A DNA stretch of 64,000 nucleotides. It comes from Sandaracinobacteroides saxicola. GTDB lineage: Bacteria; Pseudomonadota; Alphaproteobacteria; Sphingomonadales; Sphingomonadaceae. Positions 41,400 to 50,692 of this stretch are shown in pieces. The number at the start of each line of letters is the position of its first letter. Position 1 is the first letter of the stretch. The translations under genes were made by a program, and so were the position numbers. The notes under the pieces are model-generated. The model did not search any database and had not been told where the DNA came from. It saw nothing but the letters and a program-made list of their open reading frames with translations. The stretch spans positions 248,001 through 312,000 of the forward strand of contig NZ_CP059851.1 in the NCBI RefSeq assembly GCF_014117445.1, given 5' to 3'.

Positions 41400-41471
41400 T
41401 CCGCCGTTCAGCTTTGGTGCAACCGCCGTGCCACAAGAAGGTCAGCCGCAATCGCGCGGCGATGGGCAAGG

Positions 41472-42098
41472 ATGATGGCCATGGGCCTGATGCTGCGGTG
41501 GATGGTGACGGGGGCTGCGACGCTGGCGATGCTGGGAACGCCGCTGGCGGCGCAGGATTGGCGCGGCGGCGGCTATGGCGGCTATGGCGGCTATGGCGGC
41601 TATGGCGGCTATGGCGGCTATGGCGGCTATGGCTGGCGGGGTGACGACCGGCGCGGCTGGGGCGGCTATGACCGGCACCGTCGGCGCGACCATGTGGATG
41701 TCGGCGCGGTGGCCATCGGCGCGCTGATCCTGGGGGGCATTGCGATTGCGGCCAGTCAGGCCGGGCGCAACCGGGCACCGCAGGATCGCTATGATCCGCG
41801 CTATCCGCCGCGGGACATGCCCCAGGCTTATGCGGATGAAGGCTATCCGATGTCCGGCGGGCGTTATGGCGGCGGGTCGGCGCTTGCCGCCTGTGGTGAC
41901 GTGGCCTTGTCCCAGCTGGGCGGGCGCGGCCGGGTTGTGGAACTGCGCGATGCCGGCACGGATGGCCGGTTGAGCTGGATTACCGGCACAGTCGAGGGTG
42001 ACGGTGCCTATGGCCGGGGGGAGAGCCGCTTTTCCTGCGGCTTCGACGGGCAGGGCGTGACGGCGTTTCGCTTTACCGACGGCTTTGCCGCGCGCTGA
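41472..42098 (+). CDS. Exported Gly-Tyr repeat protein of unknown function
   Basis: 208 residues. An N-terminal signal peptide (MLRWMVTGAATLAMLGTPLAAQ) is followed by seven GYG units, then a hydrophobic stretch (VGAVAIGALILGGIAIAA) resembling a glycine-zipper membrane segment. A C-terminal domain with two Cys (LAACGDVAL, RFSCGFDG) could form a disulfide in the periplasm. Several in-frame ATG codons (41472, 41475, 41481, 41487) make the exact start uncertain. Possibly an outer-membrane or envelope-associated protein. Confidence 0.75.
   Translation: MMAMGLMLRWMVTGAATLAMLGTPLAAQDWRGGGYGGYGGYGGYGGYGGYGGYGWRGDDRRGWGGYDRHRRRDHVDVGAVAIGALILGGIAIAASQAGRNRAPQDRYDPRYPPRDMPQAYADEGYPMSGGRYGGGSALAACGDVALSQLGGRGRVVELRDAGTDGRLSWITGTVEGDGAYGRGESRFSCGFDGQGVTAFRFTDGFAAR
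41571..41633 (+). repeat. Seven tandem GGCTATGGC units
   Basis: Seven perfect 9-base units in the Gly-Tyr gene, each encoding GYG. All copies are identical at the DNA level, which points to recent slippage expansion; unit changes keep the frame. Confidence 0.95.
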
Positions 42099-42135
42099 AC
42101 TGGACGCATGGCATGGCGGGTCTTAAGGACCTGCC

Positions 42136-43689
42136 ATGTCACATCCCGAGACCATCCTGATCGTCGATTTCGGCAGCCAGGTGACGCAGCTGATCGCGCG
42201 TCGCGTGCGCGAGGCCGGCGTTTATTGCGAGATCGCGCCGTTCAACCTGGCGGAGGCGGCGTTCGCGCGGCTGGCACCGCGCGGCGTGATCCTGTCGGGC
42301 AGCCCGGCATCGGTGACGGCGGCGGGATCGCCGCGGGCGCCGATGTCCCTGTTCGCGGCGGGCGTGCCGATCCTGGGCATCTGTTATGGCCAGCAGACGA
42401 TGACCGCGCAGCTGGGCGGGCAGGTGGAGGCCGGCCATGGCGGCGAATTCGGGCGGGCCGAGATCGAGGTGTCCGAAGACTGCCGCCTGTTCGAGGGGCT
42501 TTGGGACAAGGGCAGCCGGCACCAGGTGTGGATGAGCCATGGCGACCGGGTGACGGCGTTCGCGCCGGGCTTTCGGGTGGTCGCGACCACCGCGGGGGCG
42601 CCGTTCGCGGTCATCGCGGACGAGGCGCGACGCTATTATGGCACCCAGTTCCATCCCGAGGTGGTGCATACGCCGGACGGCGCCAGGCTGATCGCCAATT
42701 TCGTGCGGACGGTCTGCGGCTGTACCGGGCAGTGGAACATGGCCGGGTATCGCGATGCCAAGATCGCCGACATTCGCGCTGAGGTGGGCGATGGCAAGGT
42801 GATCTGCGGCCTTTCCGGCGGGGTGGATTCGGCGGTGGCCGCGGTGTTGATCCATGCCGCCATCGGCGACCAGCTGACCTGCGTGTTCGTGGACCATGGC
42901 CTGATGCGGCAGGGGGAGGCCGAGCAGGTGGTGAGCCTGTTCCGCGAACATTATCATATCCCGCTGGTGCATGTGGATGCCGCCGACATGTTCCTGGCCG
43001 GCTTGGCCGGCGTGAGCGACCCCGAGCAGAAGCGCAAGTTCATCGGCGGGGCGTTCATCGATGTGTTCGAGGCGGAGGCGAGGAAGATCGGTGGCGCGAA
43101 ATTCCTGGCGCAGGGGACGCTGTATCCCGATGTGATCGAGAGCGTTTCCTTCACCGGCGGGCCGAGCGTGACCATCAAGAGCCACCACAATGTCGGCGGA
43201 TTGCCGGCGCGGATGAACATGGCGCTGGTCGAGCCGCTGCGCGAGTTGTTCAAGGACGAGGTGCGCCGGCTGGGTGTGGAGCTGGGCCTGCCGCCGGCCT
43301 TTGTCGGGCGACACCCCTTTCCGGGGCCGGGCCTGGCGATCCGGATTCCCGGCGAGGTGACGCGCGAGGCGTGCGATACGCTGCGCAAGGCCGACGCCAT
43401 CTATCTCGACGAGATCCGCAAGGCGGGATTGTATGACGAGATCTGGCAGGCTTTCGCTGTCCTGCTGCCCGTGCGCACCGTTGGCGTGATGGGCGACGGG
43501 CGGACCTATGACAAGGTCTGCGGATTGCGCGCCGTCACCAGCGTGGATGGCATGACGGCGGATGTCTATCCGTTCGAAAGCGCCTTCCTGAGCCGGTGCG
43601 CGACCCGGATCGTCAATGAGGTGCCGGGCATCAACCGCGTGGTCTATGACTATACGTCGAAGCCACCCGGTACGATCGAGTGGGAATGA
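42136..43689 (+). CDS. guaA: GMP synthase (glutamine-hydrolysing)
   Basis: 517-residue enzyme converting XMP to GMP with ATP and glutamine. The class I amidotransferase half has the nucleophile in GICYGQQ and the dyad partner in FHPEVVHT. The synthetase half has the PP-loop [10 protein letters not shown], and the dimer domain ends KPPGTIEWE. The 3' end is a common integration target for mobile islands, and a tyrosine integrase gene follows 294 bases downstream here. Confidence 0.97.
   Translation: MSHPETILIVDFGSQVTQLIARRVREAGVYCEIAPFNLAEAAFARLAPRGVILSGSPASVTAAGSPRAPMSLFAAGVPILGICYGQQTMTAQLGGQVEAGHGGEFGRAEIEVSEDCRLFEGLWDKGSRHQVWMSHGDRVTAFAPGFRVVATTAGAPFAVIADEARRYYGTQFHPEVVHTPDGARLIANFVRTVCGCTGQWNMAGYRDAKIADIRAEVGDGKVICGLSGGVDSAVAAVLIHAAIGDQLTCVFVDHGLMRQGEAEQVVSLFREHYHIPLVHVDAADMFLAGLAGVSDPEQKRKFIGGAFIDVFEAEARKIGGAKFLAQGTLYPDVIESVSFTGGPSVTIKSHHNVGGLPARMNMALVEPLRELFKDEVRRLGVELGLPPAFVGRHPFPGPGLAIRIPGEVTREACDTLRKADAIYLDEIRKAGLYDEIWQAFAVLLPVRTVGVMGDGRTYDKVCGLRAVTSVDGMTADVYPFESAFLSRCATRIVNEVPGINRVVYDYTSKPPGTIEWE
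43661..43689 (+). other. Probable attachment site (attL side) at the guaA 3' end
   Basis: The last 29 bases of guaA, ending in GGTACGATCGAGTGGGAATGA-like sequence, are where integrases of this class recombine, leaving guaA intact. The adjoining integrase and the change in gene content support it. The matching right-hand site was not found within the window, so the exact core is inferred. Confidence 0.55.
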
Positions 43690-43983
43690 TTTTTGCCTAT
43701 CCGGTGGTATCCAAAACTACGCCGGAATACGACGTAACCACCTGAAAAACAAAAACATTTCAGACGAGACCTATCGAGAGCTATCGGTGGGCATCAAACG
43801 CGTCTGTCGTGCCCGCTGACGGACCCTGCCCCCGTTGATCATCCGGAAAATCGAAAGTACCGTCAGAGCCACTGAGGCCAATGACGGTACTTTTTTCAGC
43901 CTAACACGCTGAGCATAAACAGAAATATTCGTCAAAAGCCTCCAGAAACCGCGTGACGGTACTTTTCCGCTAGGAGGCGCAGA
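43690..43983. promoter_or_regulatory. Integrase upstream region with inverted/direct repeats
   Basis: No gene. AAAGTACCGTCA (43854-43865) pairs perfectly with TGACGGTACTTT (43882-43893), followed by a run of T, which looks like a terminator. The 13-base TGACGGTACTTTT recurs in direct orientation at 43954-43966, just before the integrase ribosome binding site (GGAGG near 43972). Three copies of one box beside an integrase suggest arm-type or autoregulatory binding sites. Confidence 0.6.
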
Positions 43984-45240
43984 ATGTTGACGGATGCGGC
44001 ACTCAAGTGCCTGAAACCAAAAGCCAAAATGTACAAGGTGACCGATCGTGACGGCATGTATGTGCGTGTCGCGCCGACAGGTGGCATCTCGTTCAGGCTC
44101 GACTATCGGCTGAACGGCAGGCGGGAGACCGTCCATCTCGGCAAGTACGCCCGAGATGGGATCTCGCTCGCCCGGGCGCGGGAATTGTGCCTGGACGCGA
44201 AACGCATGATCGCCGAGGGGCGGTCCCCCGCCATCGAGAAGCAGCGGGAGAAGCGCCGGATCAAGGAGGCCAAGAGCTTCGGCGAGTTCGGCGAGAAGTG
44301 GCTGACGGGCGCGCCCATGGCGGACAGCACTCGCGCCATGCGCCGCGCCATATTCGAGCGTGAACTCAAGCTGGTCTGGCAGAACCGTTTGCTGACCGAA
44401 ATCACGCCTGATGACCTGCGCGCCCACTGCGCCAAGATCGTGGAACGGGGCGCGCCCGCGACGGCCATCCATGTGCGGGATATCCTGAAGCAGATCTACG
44501 CCTTCGCCATCCTCCACGGCGAGAAGGTCGCGAACCCGGCCGATGACGTTGGCCCGGCTTCGATCGCCACGTTCACGCCCAAGGACCGGGCGCTTTCGCC
44601 GACCGAGATCCGCATCATGCTCAAGCAACTGGAGCATGTCGCGACGCTGCCGACGATCCGGCTCGGCATGAAGCTCTACCTCCTCACCATGGTCCGGAAA
44701 AGCGAACTACAGGACGCGGTCTGGGATGAAGTCGATTTCGAAAACGCCGTCTGGACGATCCCGAAGGAGCGCATGAAGCGATCGAAGCCGCACAATGTCT
44801 ACCTGTGCCGGCAGACCCTCGACATCATGATCGCACTCAAGACCTGCGCCGGAAATTCCCGGTATCTGCTGCCTTCCCGGTACGATGCGGATGCGCCGAT
44901 GTCGCGGGCGACCTTCAACCGGGTCACTTACGGTGTCGTCGAACAGGCCAAGAAGGAGGGGCTGCCGCTGGAGCCGTTCACCGTGCATGACCTACGCCGC
45001 ACGGGCTCGACGCTGCTCAATGAGCTGGGCTTCAACCGCGACTGGATCGAAAAGTGCCTGGCGCACGAGGACGGGCGTTCATCACGCGGCGTCTACAACA
45101 AGGCCGAATACGAGGTTCAGCGTCGCCACATGATGCAGGAATGGGCCGACACCGTCGATGCCTGGGTCGAGGGGCGGAAGTATGTTCCGACGCTGCTTCC
45201 GACAGTCATGCCGTCTATCACGCTCGATCCTGCCCTTTGA
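43984..45240 (+). CDS. int: P4-type tyrosine recombinase (integrase)
   Basis: 418 residues. The N-terminus (MLTDAALKCLKPKAKMYKV, GMYVRVAPTGGISFRLDYRL, RRETVHLGKYARDGISLARAR) is the DUF4102 arm-binding domain. A SAM-like core-binding domain follows, then the catalytic domain with Arg in LLTMVRKSELQDAVW, the HDLRRTGSTLL box (His-x-x-Arg) and the late Tyr within SRGVYNKAEYEVQRRHMMQ. It would catalyse insertion into and excision from the guaA end. Its last 23 bases overlap the convergent AlpA-like gene. Confidence 0.93.
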   Translation: MLTDAALKCLKPKAKMYKVTDRDGMYVRVAPTGGISFRLDYRLNGRRETVHLGKYARDGISLARARELCLDAKRMIAEGRSPAIEKQREKRRIKEAKSFGEFGEKWLTGAPMADSTRAMRRAIFERELKLVWQNRLLTEITPDDLRAHCAKIVERGAPATAIHVRDILKQIYAFAILHGEKVANPADDVGPASIATFTPKDRALSPTEIRIMLKQLEHVATLPTIRLGMKLYLLTMVRKSELQDAVWDEVDFENAVWTIPKERMKRSKPHNVYLCRQTLDIMIALKTCAGNSRYLLPSRYDADAPMSRATFNRVTYGVVEQAKKEGLPLEPFTVHDLRRTGSTLLNELGFNRDWIEKCLAHEDGRSSRGVYNKAEYEVQRRHMMQEWADTVDAWVEGRKYVPTLLPTVMPSITLDPAL

Positions 45241-45490
45241 CTGGGCGGGACTTGCGCTTGGTGACGTCGGGATGCTGTGCGCGAGGGATTGGCTTCGCGC
45301 GCCGCGCCAGCAACCAGGCGTGGACCTCGGCGAGATCCCAGACGATGCAGCGCGGTGACAGCGCGAAGCGGCGTGGGAATTCGCCGCGCTGCTCCATCTC
45401 GTAAATCGTGCTGTCGGCCAGAGGCACTATCTCGCGCAGCTGGTGCCGCCGGATGGTCTTCCTGATTTCCAAAGGATCGTTTTGGCCCAT
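45218..45490 (-). CDS. AlpA-like regulator / excisionase
   Basis: 90 residues with a winged-helix core: TIRRHQLREIVPLADSTIYE, MEQRGEFPRRFALSPRCIVW and DLAEVHAWL, the standard AlpA/MerR-like layout of prophage and island regulators. Such proteins activate the integrase or act as directionality factors. The ATG at 45490 has AAGGAG at a 7-8 base spacing; the longer frame to 45631 has no domain sequence. It converges on int, overlapping its 3' end. Confidence 0.85.
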   Translation of the reverse strand: MGQNDPLEIRKTIRRHQLREIVPLADSTIYEMEQRGEFPRRFALSPRCIVWDLAEVHAWLLARRAKPIPRAQHPDVTKRKSRPVKGQDRA

Positions 45491-45873
45491 TCTCAATCTC
45501 CTTCGCGGCTGTCGCTGGCGATTGAGAACGATAGGTGCCGATCCTGGAAGACTCTTCCGAGTGTCGTGCGGCAATTTCGGGCTCTCGCGTAGAAATCGGC
45601 GGCTTATGATGCCGCCGAGTGCCCGTGACAAGCCGCAATCATACTGCCTAGCGCTGACGTAGCATCGCGAACAGTATGGCGAGCGTCTTCTCGTGACGAC
45701 AGTTCAAGCGAGAGCCGCTGCCGCAGCAGTAGAAACTTGTAATCTAGTACGGACGGTTTTGGGCCGCACACGAAACGACCAGGGTAAATGGCCGCGTCAA
45801 TGAAATTCAGGAATGGCAATAGACGTGCCCCGCCAGCCATTCTCCTCGGTTGGCTGGTAGTCCGACGCGAAAC
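45491..45873. other. Gene-poor interval between AlpA-like gene and MocR gene
   Basis: The only notable open frame is a 78-residue one at 45604-45840 on the - strand, which resembles no family I know and has its AGGAG almost touching the ATG. I see no repeats or RNA genes. It may be decayed cargo. Confidence 0.4.
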
Positions 45874-47328
45874 TTAAACCGAAAGGACTTTGGTGAGCGC
45901 GTCAGTTGCGCTCACCATTTCCTCTTCGTTGAGACTGGCGAATCCGAGTCGGAGACCGACTTCGTGATCGCCACCGAATGCGCAGTCGAAGCTGGATATG
46001 AACTGCACCGAGGCCTCGGCAGAGCGAAGCGCCAGCGTCTCGCGGGTGACAGGATCGAGGAGCCGAAGCCAGATCGACAGGCCCCCAGCCGGAAGAGTGA
46101 ACGTCGCGACGGCATGGAGCCGTTCCGCCAGTAGGGCGGCGAAGCTGTCGCGGCGCGCTTGGTACACCCCATGCATCCGTCTGACATGGCGGCGCAGCAC
46201 GCCCGTCTCGATCAGCTCGACGATCGCGAGTTCGACGACTGGGTCGCCCTGTCGGTCAAGGCAGCCGATCCGCCGACCGACGCGCTCGACCAGCCAGGGC
46301 GCGGCAGAGACATAGCCTGCACGCAGGCTCGGACTAAGCACTTTCGAGAACGAGCCGATGTAGACGATCTGCCCGCCCGGATCGTTGCTGGCGAGGGGAA
46401 ACATCGGCTGATGTTCAAAATGAAACTCGTGATCGTAGTCGTCCTCGACAATCGCAAAATCGAACTGCGCCGCTAGCGCCCTCAGGCGCAGACGTGCAGG
46501 TGGTCGCATCATCACCGTCGTCGGAAACTGGTGATGCGGGGTCACGTAGATCGCCCGCGGGGGCCTCCTACGACAGAGCTGTTCGAGCCCGTCGAGATCA
46601 AGTCCGTCTTTATCGATTCGAACGAATAGAGGTTTGGCGCCTGCCATTCGAAAAGCCTCCACCGCGGGCGGATAAGTCAGCTCCTCGAAAACGACTAGGT
46701 CATCTGTCGAAACGAGCGCGCCGGCGACCGCGTGCAGCGCCATCTGGCTGCCGCGCGTCAGGCAAATGTTCTCGGAAGTGGTGCTAAGACCCCGTTCGAG
46801 GTTGAGCATGCGAGAGACGGCGTCGCGCAATTCGAGCGAACCTCGTGGGTCGCCATAGGAAAAGAGCCGCTTGCGGCCGACTGAGCGCGCCGCCGAAGCG
46901 TAGGCCCTGGCGATCTCGTCGGCGGGTATCAGTCGCTGATCCGGCAAACCGTCATCGAAGCGGTGCTTGGCCGAAGGTGGCCACAACAATGGCGGGCCTA
47001 GCTTGGAGTTGTCGGGAAGGTTGAATGCCGGTGTATCCGTCGCGGGCGCTGCAAGCCCGTCGTCGCCTACGAAAGCATCCGATACGAACGTCCCGCGCCG
47101 CGGATGGCTCTCAGCCCAGCCTTGCGCGACGAGCTCGTCGAAGGCGCTGATCACCGTCTTGCGGCTGACCTTCAGTTGCTCAGCGAGTTCGCGTGTGCCG
47201 GGGAGCGCGTCTCCGGCCTTAAGCCTGCCGCGCTGGATCTCTTCGATCACGGCATGTGCGATCCTGAGCGACATGGAGCCACTCTTGCCTTCCCGCACAA
47301 CCAATCCGGCGATCCAAGGCCGTAGCAA
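45874..47328 (-). CDS. MocR-type regulator (GntR HTH plus aminotransferase fold)
   Basis: 484 residues. A winged-helix GntR domain covers about residues 15-85 (AHAVIEEIQRGRLKAGDALP, TRELAEQLKVSRKTVISAFD). A fold-type I PLP domain covers the rest, with FSYGDPRGSLELRDAVSR, YVTPHHQFPTTVMM, the PLP-contacting VEDDYDHEF and the Schiff-base lysine in YIGSFSKVLSPSLRAG. The TTG at 47328 is preferred because GAGGAG lies 6 bases upstream and gives the usual MocR length; an ATG-initiated frame back to 47472 would overlap the divergent promoter. Target is probably the divergent oxidoreductase operon; the effector is unknown, usually PLP or an amino compound. Confidence 0.85.
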   Translation of the reverse strand: MLRPWIAGLVVREGKSGSMSLRIAHAVIEEIQRGRLKAGDALPGTRELAEQLKVSRKTVISAFDELVAQGWAESHPRRGTFVSDAFVGDDGLAAPATDTPAFNLPDNSKLGPPLLWPPSAKHRFDDGLPDQRLIPADEIARAYASAARSVGRKRLFSYGDPRGSLELRDAVSRMLNLERGLSTTSENICLTRGSQMALHAVAGALVSTDDLVVFEELTYPPAVEAFRMAGAKPLFVRIDKDGLDLDGLEQLCRRRPPRAIYVTPHHQFPTTVMMRPPARLRLRALAAQFDFAIVEDDYDHEFHFEHQPMFPLASNDPGGQIVYIGSFSKVLSPSLRAGYVSAAPWLVERVGRRIGCLDRQGDPVVELAIVELIETGVLRRHVRRMHGVYQARRDSFAALLAERLHAVATFTLPAGGLSIWLRLLDPVTRETLALRSAEASVQFISSFDCAFGGDHEVGLRLGFASLNEEEMVSATDALTKVLSV

Positions 47329-47470
47329 GCTGGACTCCTCGTCGCATAAAAACTGGATGACGACTGATACCTCCGAGCTTCGCAAATATACAGACTGAGT
47401 TTCGACGTTGCTTTTGTTGGACCTGAGGAACGCCTGGGAAACCATTCTTCGACATCCAAAGGAGGACCAC
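47329..47470. promoter_or_regulatory. Divergent promoter region, MocR gene / oxidoreductase operon
   Basis: 142 bases between the MocR start and the first gene of the redox operon, more AT-rich than the flanks (AATATACAGACTGAG near 47386). MocR proteins usually bind direct repeats in such regions. No clear repeat pair could be fixed by eye. Confidence 0.45.
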
Positions 47471-47701
47471 ATGTCAGCTTACCGTAAACCGCTTCGCTAT
47501 GGCCATCTCGCGCTCACGCTCGCGCTCGGCATCTTCGTCTATTCGTCGTCAATGCGTGAAACGGCGTGGTTCGTTGATGTCATTCAACTGGTCGCGTTTC
47601 CGCTCTCGGCCTTCACGGGATTGGGAATGTGGTTGGCTCCGCGGCTCTTCCTGCACGCCGGTTCGCAGCAGGCCGCAGTTCCGGCAAGGAGGGCATCATG
47701 A
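47471..47701 (+). CDS. Small two-helix membrane protein of the redox operon
   Basis: 76 residues. Two hydrophobic segments (about 13-25 and 34-56) are linked by SSSMRETAWFVD and followed by a short basic tail. GGAGG is 6 bases before the ATG at 47471. Its stop overlaps the start of the large oxidoreductase (ATGA), so production should be coupled. No family recognised; it could anchor the oxidoreductase at the membrane, which is inference. Confidence 0.65.
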   Translation: MSAYRKPLRYGHLALTLALGIFVYSSSMRETAWFVDVIQLVAFPLSAFTGLGMWLAPRLFLHAGSQQAAVPARRAS

Positions 47702-50160
47702 GCGCGACCGAAAAGCTGCGTGGCAAGAAAGTCGTCATTTTCAACGGGGCCGAAGAGGATGGCCCCGTGCACGAGTTGGCGCAGACCTGCGAAAGTCAAG
47801 CGCTGGATCGGGAGGCGTCCGTCCGGATTTTCCACCTTCGTCACATGAGCGTCGCGCCGTGCCTCGGCGAGTTCGACTGCTGGGTCCGAACGCCGGGGCG
47901 CTGCCGCATTCCCGATGAAGGCCAAGAAATCGCCAAGGCAAGTCATGACGCCGATGTCGTCGTGCGCGTGACGCCCGTCGTGTTCGGCGGCTACGGCGCG
48001 ACCATCAAGACGGCGATGGATCGACATTTGCCACTGATCTTGCCGTTTTTCCGGCAGACCAGCGACTTTACGCATCATCAGCTCCGTTACGGCTACGGAC
48101 CACATCTTGTCACGCTGGGTGTCGACTCCACGCCGACACTTGAACGCCGACGCCTTTTTCGGGCTCTGGCGGAATCGAATGCCGTCAACAAGGGCTGTCC
48201 AACCTGGGCCGCCGATATCTTTGGCAGAGACCTCGCCGGTGCGGCTGCGACCTTAGACCTCGCCTTCGAATCTGGAGCGCAAGCAGGCGACGCGGCCGGA
48301 TCGCGGGAGAACGCGCGCGCCGAGCTGGTTGATGCGATCCAGGCCGACGCAACCCATTGTGGGACCACGGCGCGGCCGAAAGTCGCCATCTTGATGGGTA
48401 GTCCGCGTCTAACCGGTGTTAGCACCTCGCGTTCGATCGCCGCCTACCTCTCGGAGCGCTTTGCCCACCACAACGTGACGACCGAACTCATTCCAGCGTC
48501 GCAGTTCATGCGTGGACCGGCAGCCGCCGATGCCGCAGCAGTGCGTTTGGCTGGTGCCGATGTGCTCTTTGTCATCGCGCCCATGTATGTCGACGCTTTG
48601 CCCGGACCCGTCATCGCCGCGATGCGCGCGATCGCAGCGATCCGTCAAGACCGTCCTAGACCCGGCTGCGTTGCGGCAATCATCAATTGTGGCTTCCCGG
48701 AGCCAGAACAGACCCGCTATGCCTTCGCGCTCGTTAAGGCATTCGCTCACGAGGCGGGATACGGATATGCTGGAGGCCTGCCGGTTGCCGGTGGCGAGGC
48801 GATTGCCGGCACGCCGCTTGCGGCGCGCGGACCGGTCACAAGTCATATTCGCGCAGCGATTGACCAGGCAGCGGCGCACCTTTCGGTCGGCCGCGCCATC
48901 CCGCATGCTGTCAGCAACGCGATTGCCGGACGCTCTACAATGCCGCCTGCGCTCTATCACATCGCCGGGACCGCCGGCTGGTATGCCAAGGGCTTGTCCA
49001 ATCATGTCGCGCCATGGGCGATGCGGCAGGCGCCGCTCGACGGTGTCAGCGAAGCGCAGTGGGCCAAGATGGCGCTGGCGGGTTCGACTCGGGCGCGGCC
49101 GCTCCGTGTGATCGGAAAGCAACTGGAGACGCCCGATGCAACGACGATCCTGTTCGAGGACCCGGCCCATGATCCACTCATCTTCGAAGCCGGCCAGCAC
49201 GTAACGCTCGAGGCTATAATCGATGGCGAACGCGTCCGCCGTGCATATTCCATCGCAACGATCCCCCGCGACCGCGCGATCGCGATTACCGTGAAACGGG
49301 TGTCAGGCGGGACAATGTCGAACTGGCTGCATGATCACCTCGACGTCGGCGATCTCGTCCGGAGCTACGGCCCTTCGGGCAGCTTCATTGCAGGACCCGC
49401 GCCCGCGGCAGGTCGACGTCTGCTGCTCATCGCCGGCGGTGCGGGGATAGTTCCCCTTCAGGCTATCGCGAGACAGGTGCTGGGTGAAGAGGCGGCAGCG
49501 CAGATCACCCTGATTTATGGCGCGCATAGCCCGCAGCACATGATCGGACGTGAGTCCCTGATGCAGCTTGCCGACATCCACGAGAGCCAGCTTCGGCTGC
49601 ACCTGGTGTTTGAGAATGATGTGGACGGCGCGGCCAACGCTCGGCTCGACGCAGCAGGTCTCAAGCCCCTCCTTGATGGCCTCGACCTTGCACACTTCGA
49701 CCGGGCCATGGTTTGCGGACCCGACGGCATGCGCGTCGCTGTGCGGGCCGCGCTTGCTCAGCGCGGCCTATCCGCTGAGCGGGTGGTCGAAGAAAGCTTC
49801 GTTTCGCCGCGCGCCGCCTGTGTCAGCGACCACGAAGAGGTAGTGACGCTCCATTCGCGCGATGGCGATCGGACCTTCAGCGTTAAACCTACAAAGACGC
49901 TCCTTGAAGCCGCGCTCGATGCCGGCGAAGATCTACCCTTCTCCTGCATGGCAGGCGGGTGCGGGGCCTGCCAGGTCCGCATCGTCGATGGCCTTGCCAA
50001 TGTCCGTCTCGACGAACCGAACGAGACCGATCCGGCAGAGGTCGGCCGAGGGATCGTCCCGGCTTGCATTTGCCGCGTATCAGGGCCGATTTCGTTCGCG
50101 GTTGCTGGACCAGATGCAGCGCGACCGATGGAGAGGCGTCGCAAGCAGGAGAGCCTCTAA
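47698..50160 (+). CDS. Four-module oxidoreductase: two flavodoxin-like domains, FNR-type reductase, 2Fe-2S ferredoxin
   Basis: 820 residues in four parts. Residues 10-190 are a flavodoxin-like FMN reductase domain (KKVVIFNGAEE, APCLGEFDCWVRTPGRC, DVVVRVTPVVFGGYGATIK) with Cys55, Cys61 and Cys69 where iron-sulfur flavoproteins place cluster ligands. Residues 227-395 are a second FMN reductase domain (PKVAILMGSPRLTGVSTSRS, VLFVIAPMYVDALPGPV). Residues 465-700 are a ferredoxin-NADP reductase module with FAD motif RAYS at 515-518, LIAGGAGIVPLQAI and CGPDGM at 673-678. Residues 715-800 are a plant-type 2Fe-2S domain with C750, C755, C758 and C790. NAD(P)H electrons could therefore pass through FAD and 2Fe-2S to one or two FMN sites. 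ATG 47698 overlaps the upstream stop; the DUF2214-type gene overlaps downstream. I know no characterised protein of this architecture. Confidence 0.85.
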   Translation: MSATEKLRGKKVVIFNGAEEDGPVHELAQTCESQALDREASVRIFHLRHMSVAPCLGEFDCWVRTPGRCRIPDEGQEIAKASHDADVVVRVTPVVFGGYGATIKTAMDRHLPLILPFFRQTSDFTHHQLRYGYGPHLVTLGVDSTPTLERRRLFRALAESNAVNKGCPTWAADIFGRDLAGAAATLDLAFESGAQAGDAAGSRENARAELVDAIQADATHCGTTARPKVAILMGSPRLTGVSTSRSIAAYLSERFAHHNVTTELIPASQFMRGPAAADAAAVRLAGADVLFVIAPMYVDALPGPVIAAMRAIAAIRQDRPRPGCVAAIINCGFPEPEQTRYAFALVKAFAHEAGYGYAGGLPVAGGEAIAGTPLAARGPVTSHIRAAIDQAAAHLSVGRAIPHAVSNAIAGRSTMPPALYHIAGTAGWYAKGLSNHVAPWAMRQAPLDGVSEAQWAKMALAGSTRARPLRVIGKQLETPDATTILFEDPAHDPLIFEAGQHVTLEAIIDGERVRRAYSIATIPRDRAIAITVKRVSGGTMSNWLHDHLDVGDLVRSYGPSGSFIAGPAPAAGRRLLLIAGGAGIVPLQAIARQVLGEEAAAQITLIYGAHSPQHMIGRESLMQLADIHESQLRLHLVFENDVDGAANARLDAAGLKPLLDGLDLAHFDRAMVCGPDGMRVAVRAALAQRGLSAERVVEESFVSPRAACVSDHEEVVTLHSRDGDRTFSVKPTKTLLEAALDAGEDLPFSCMAGGCGACQVRIVDGLANVRLDEPNETDPAEVGRGIVPACICRVSGPISFAVAGPDAARPMERRRKQESL

Positions 50161-50597
50161 TGGGTGACACCGTCCTTGCAGCCACCCACTTTGTGCTTGC
50201 GTTCCTTCTGGTCGCAACGCTCGCGGTGGAACTGACCTTGATTCGGCCGGGCATGTCGGCGGATGACGTCCGAACAGTCGGCCGGGTGGATATGGCTTAT
50301 GGCTTACTGTTCGGCGCTTTGGTGCTTGTCGGATTCGGCCGCGTGTATTTCGGTCCTGCTGGCGCCAGTTACTATTTCGGCAACGGATGGTTTTGGACAA
50401 AGCTGGCTGCGCTCGGCGTCGCTGCTGCCTTGAGCTTGCCGCCAACCTTGACCCTCCTTCTCTGGCGGAAAGCAGCAAAACGCGACGGAACGGTGCCTGA
50501 CGCGGCGCGCATCCGCGGCGTTCGCAATTGGATGCATGCAGAGGCCGCGGTCCTCCTGGCCGTGCCGGTCCTAGCCGTTCTTATGGCTCGCGGGTGA
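50160..50597 (+). CDS. DUF2214-like integral membrane protein
   Basis: 145 residues with four hydrophobic helices (about 5-25, 45-63, 75-100, 125-143). It begins MGDTVLAATHFVLAFLLVAT and contains the early His-Phe and Glu (AVELTLIRPGM) and RVDMAYGLLFG seen in DUF2214 proteins. The early histidine and acidic residues in helices suggest haem or quinone contact, which is inference. The ATG overlaps the oxidoreductase TAA stop, so the two are probably partners in membrane electron transfer. Confidence 0.75.
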   Translation: MGDTVLAATHFVLAFLLVATLAVELTLIRPGMSADDVRTVGRVDMAYGLLFGALVLVGFGRVYFGPAGASYYFGNGWFWTKLAALGVAAALSLPPTLTLLLWRKAAKRDGTVPDAARIRGVRNWMHAEAAVLLAVPVLAVLMARG

Positions 50598-50692
50598 TGC
50601 GGATCGGTCCCCAGACGCGGGAAACAAGCGGGTCGGCTCGCGACAGAAATCAACGATGCGCTACCTTTGATTGATATGGAGGAGAAAGTCTT

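Noticed and set aside
45604-45840. 78-codon frame on the - strand between the AlpA-like and MocR genes
   Set aside because: No recognisable family, and the AGGAG lies about one base from the ATG, too close for initiation. Possible decayed gene, but not supported.
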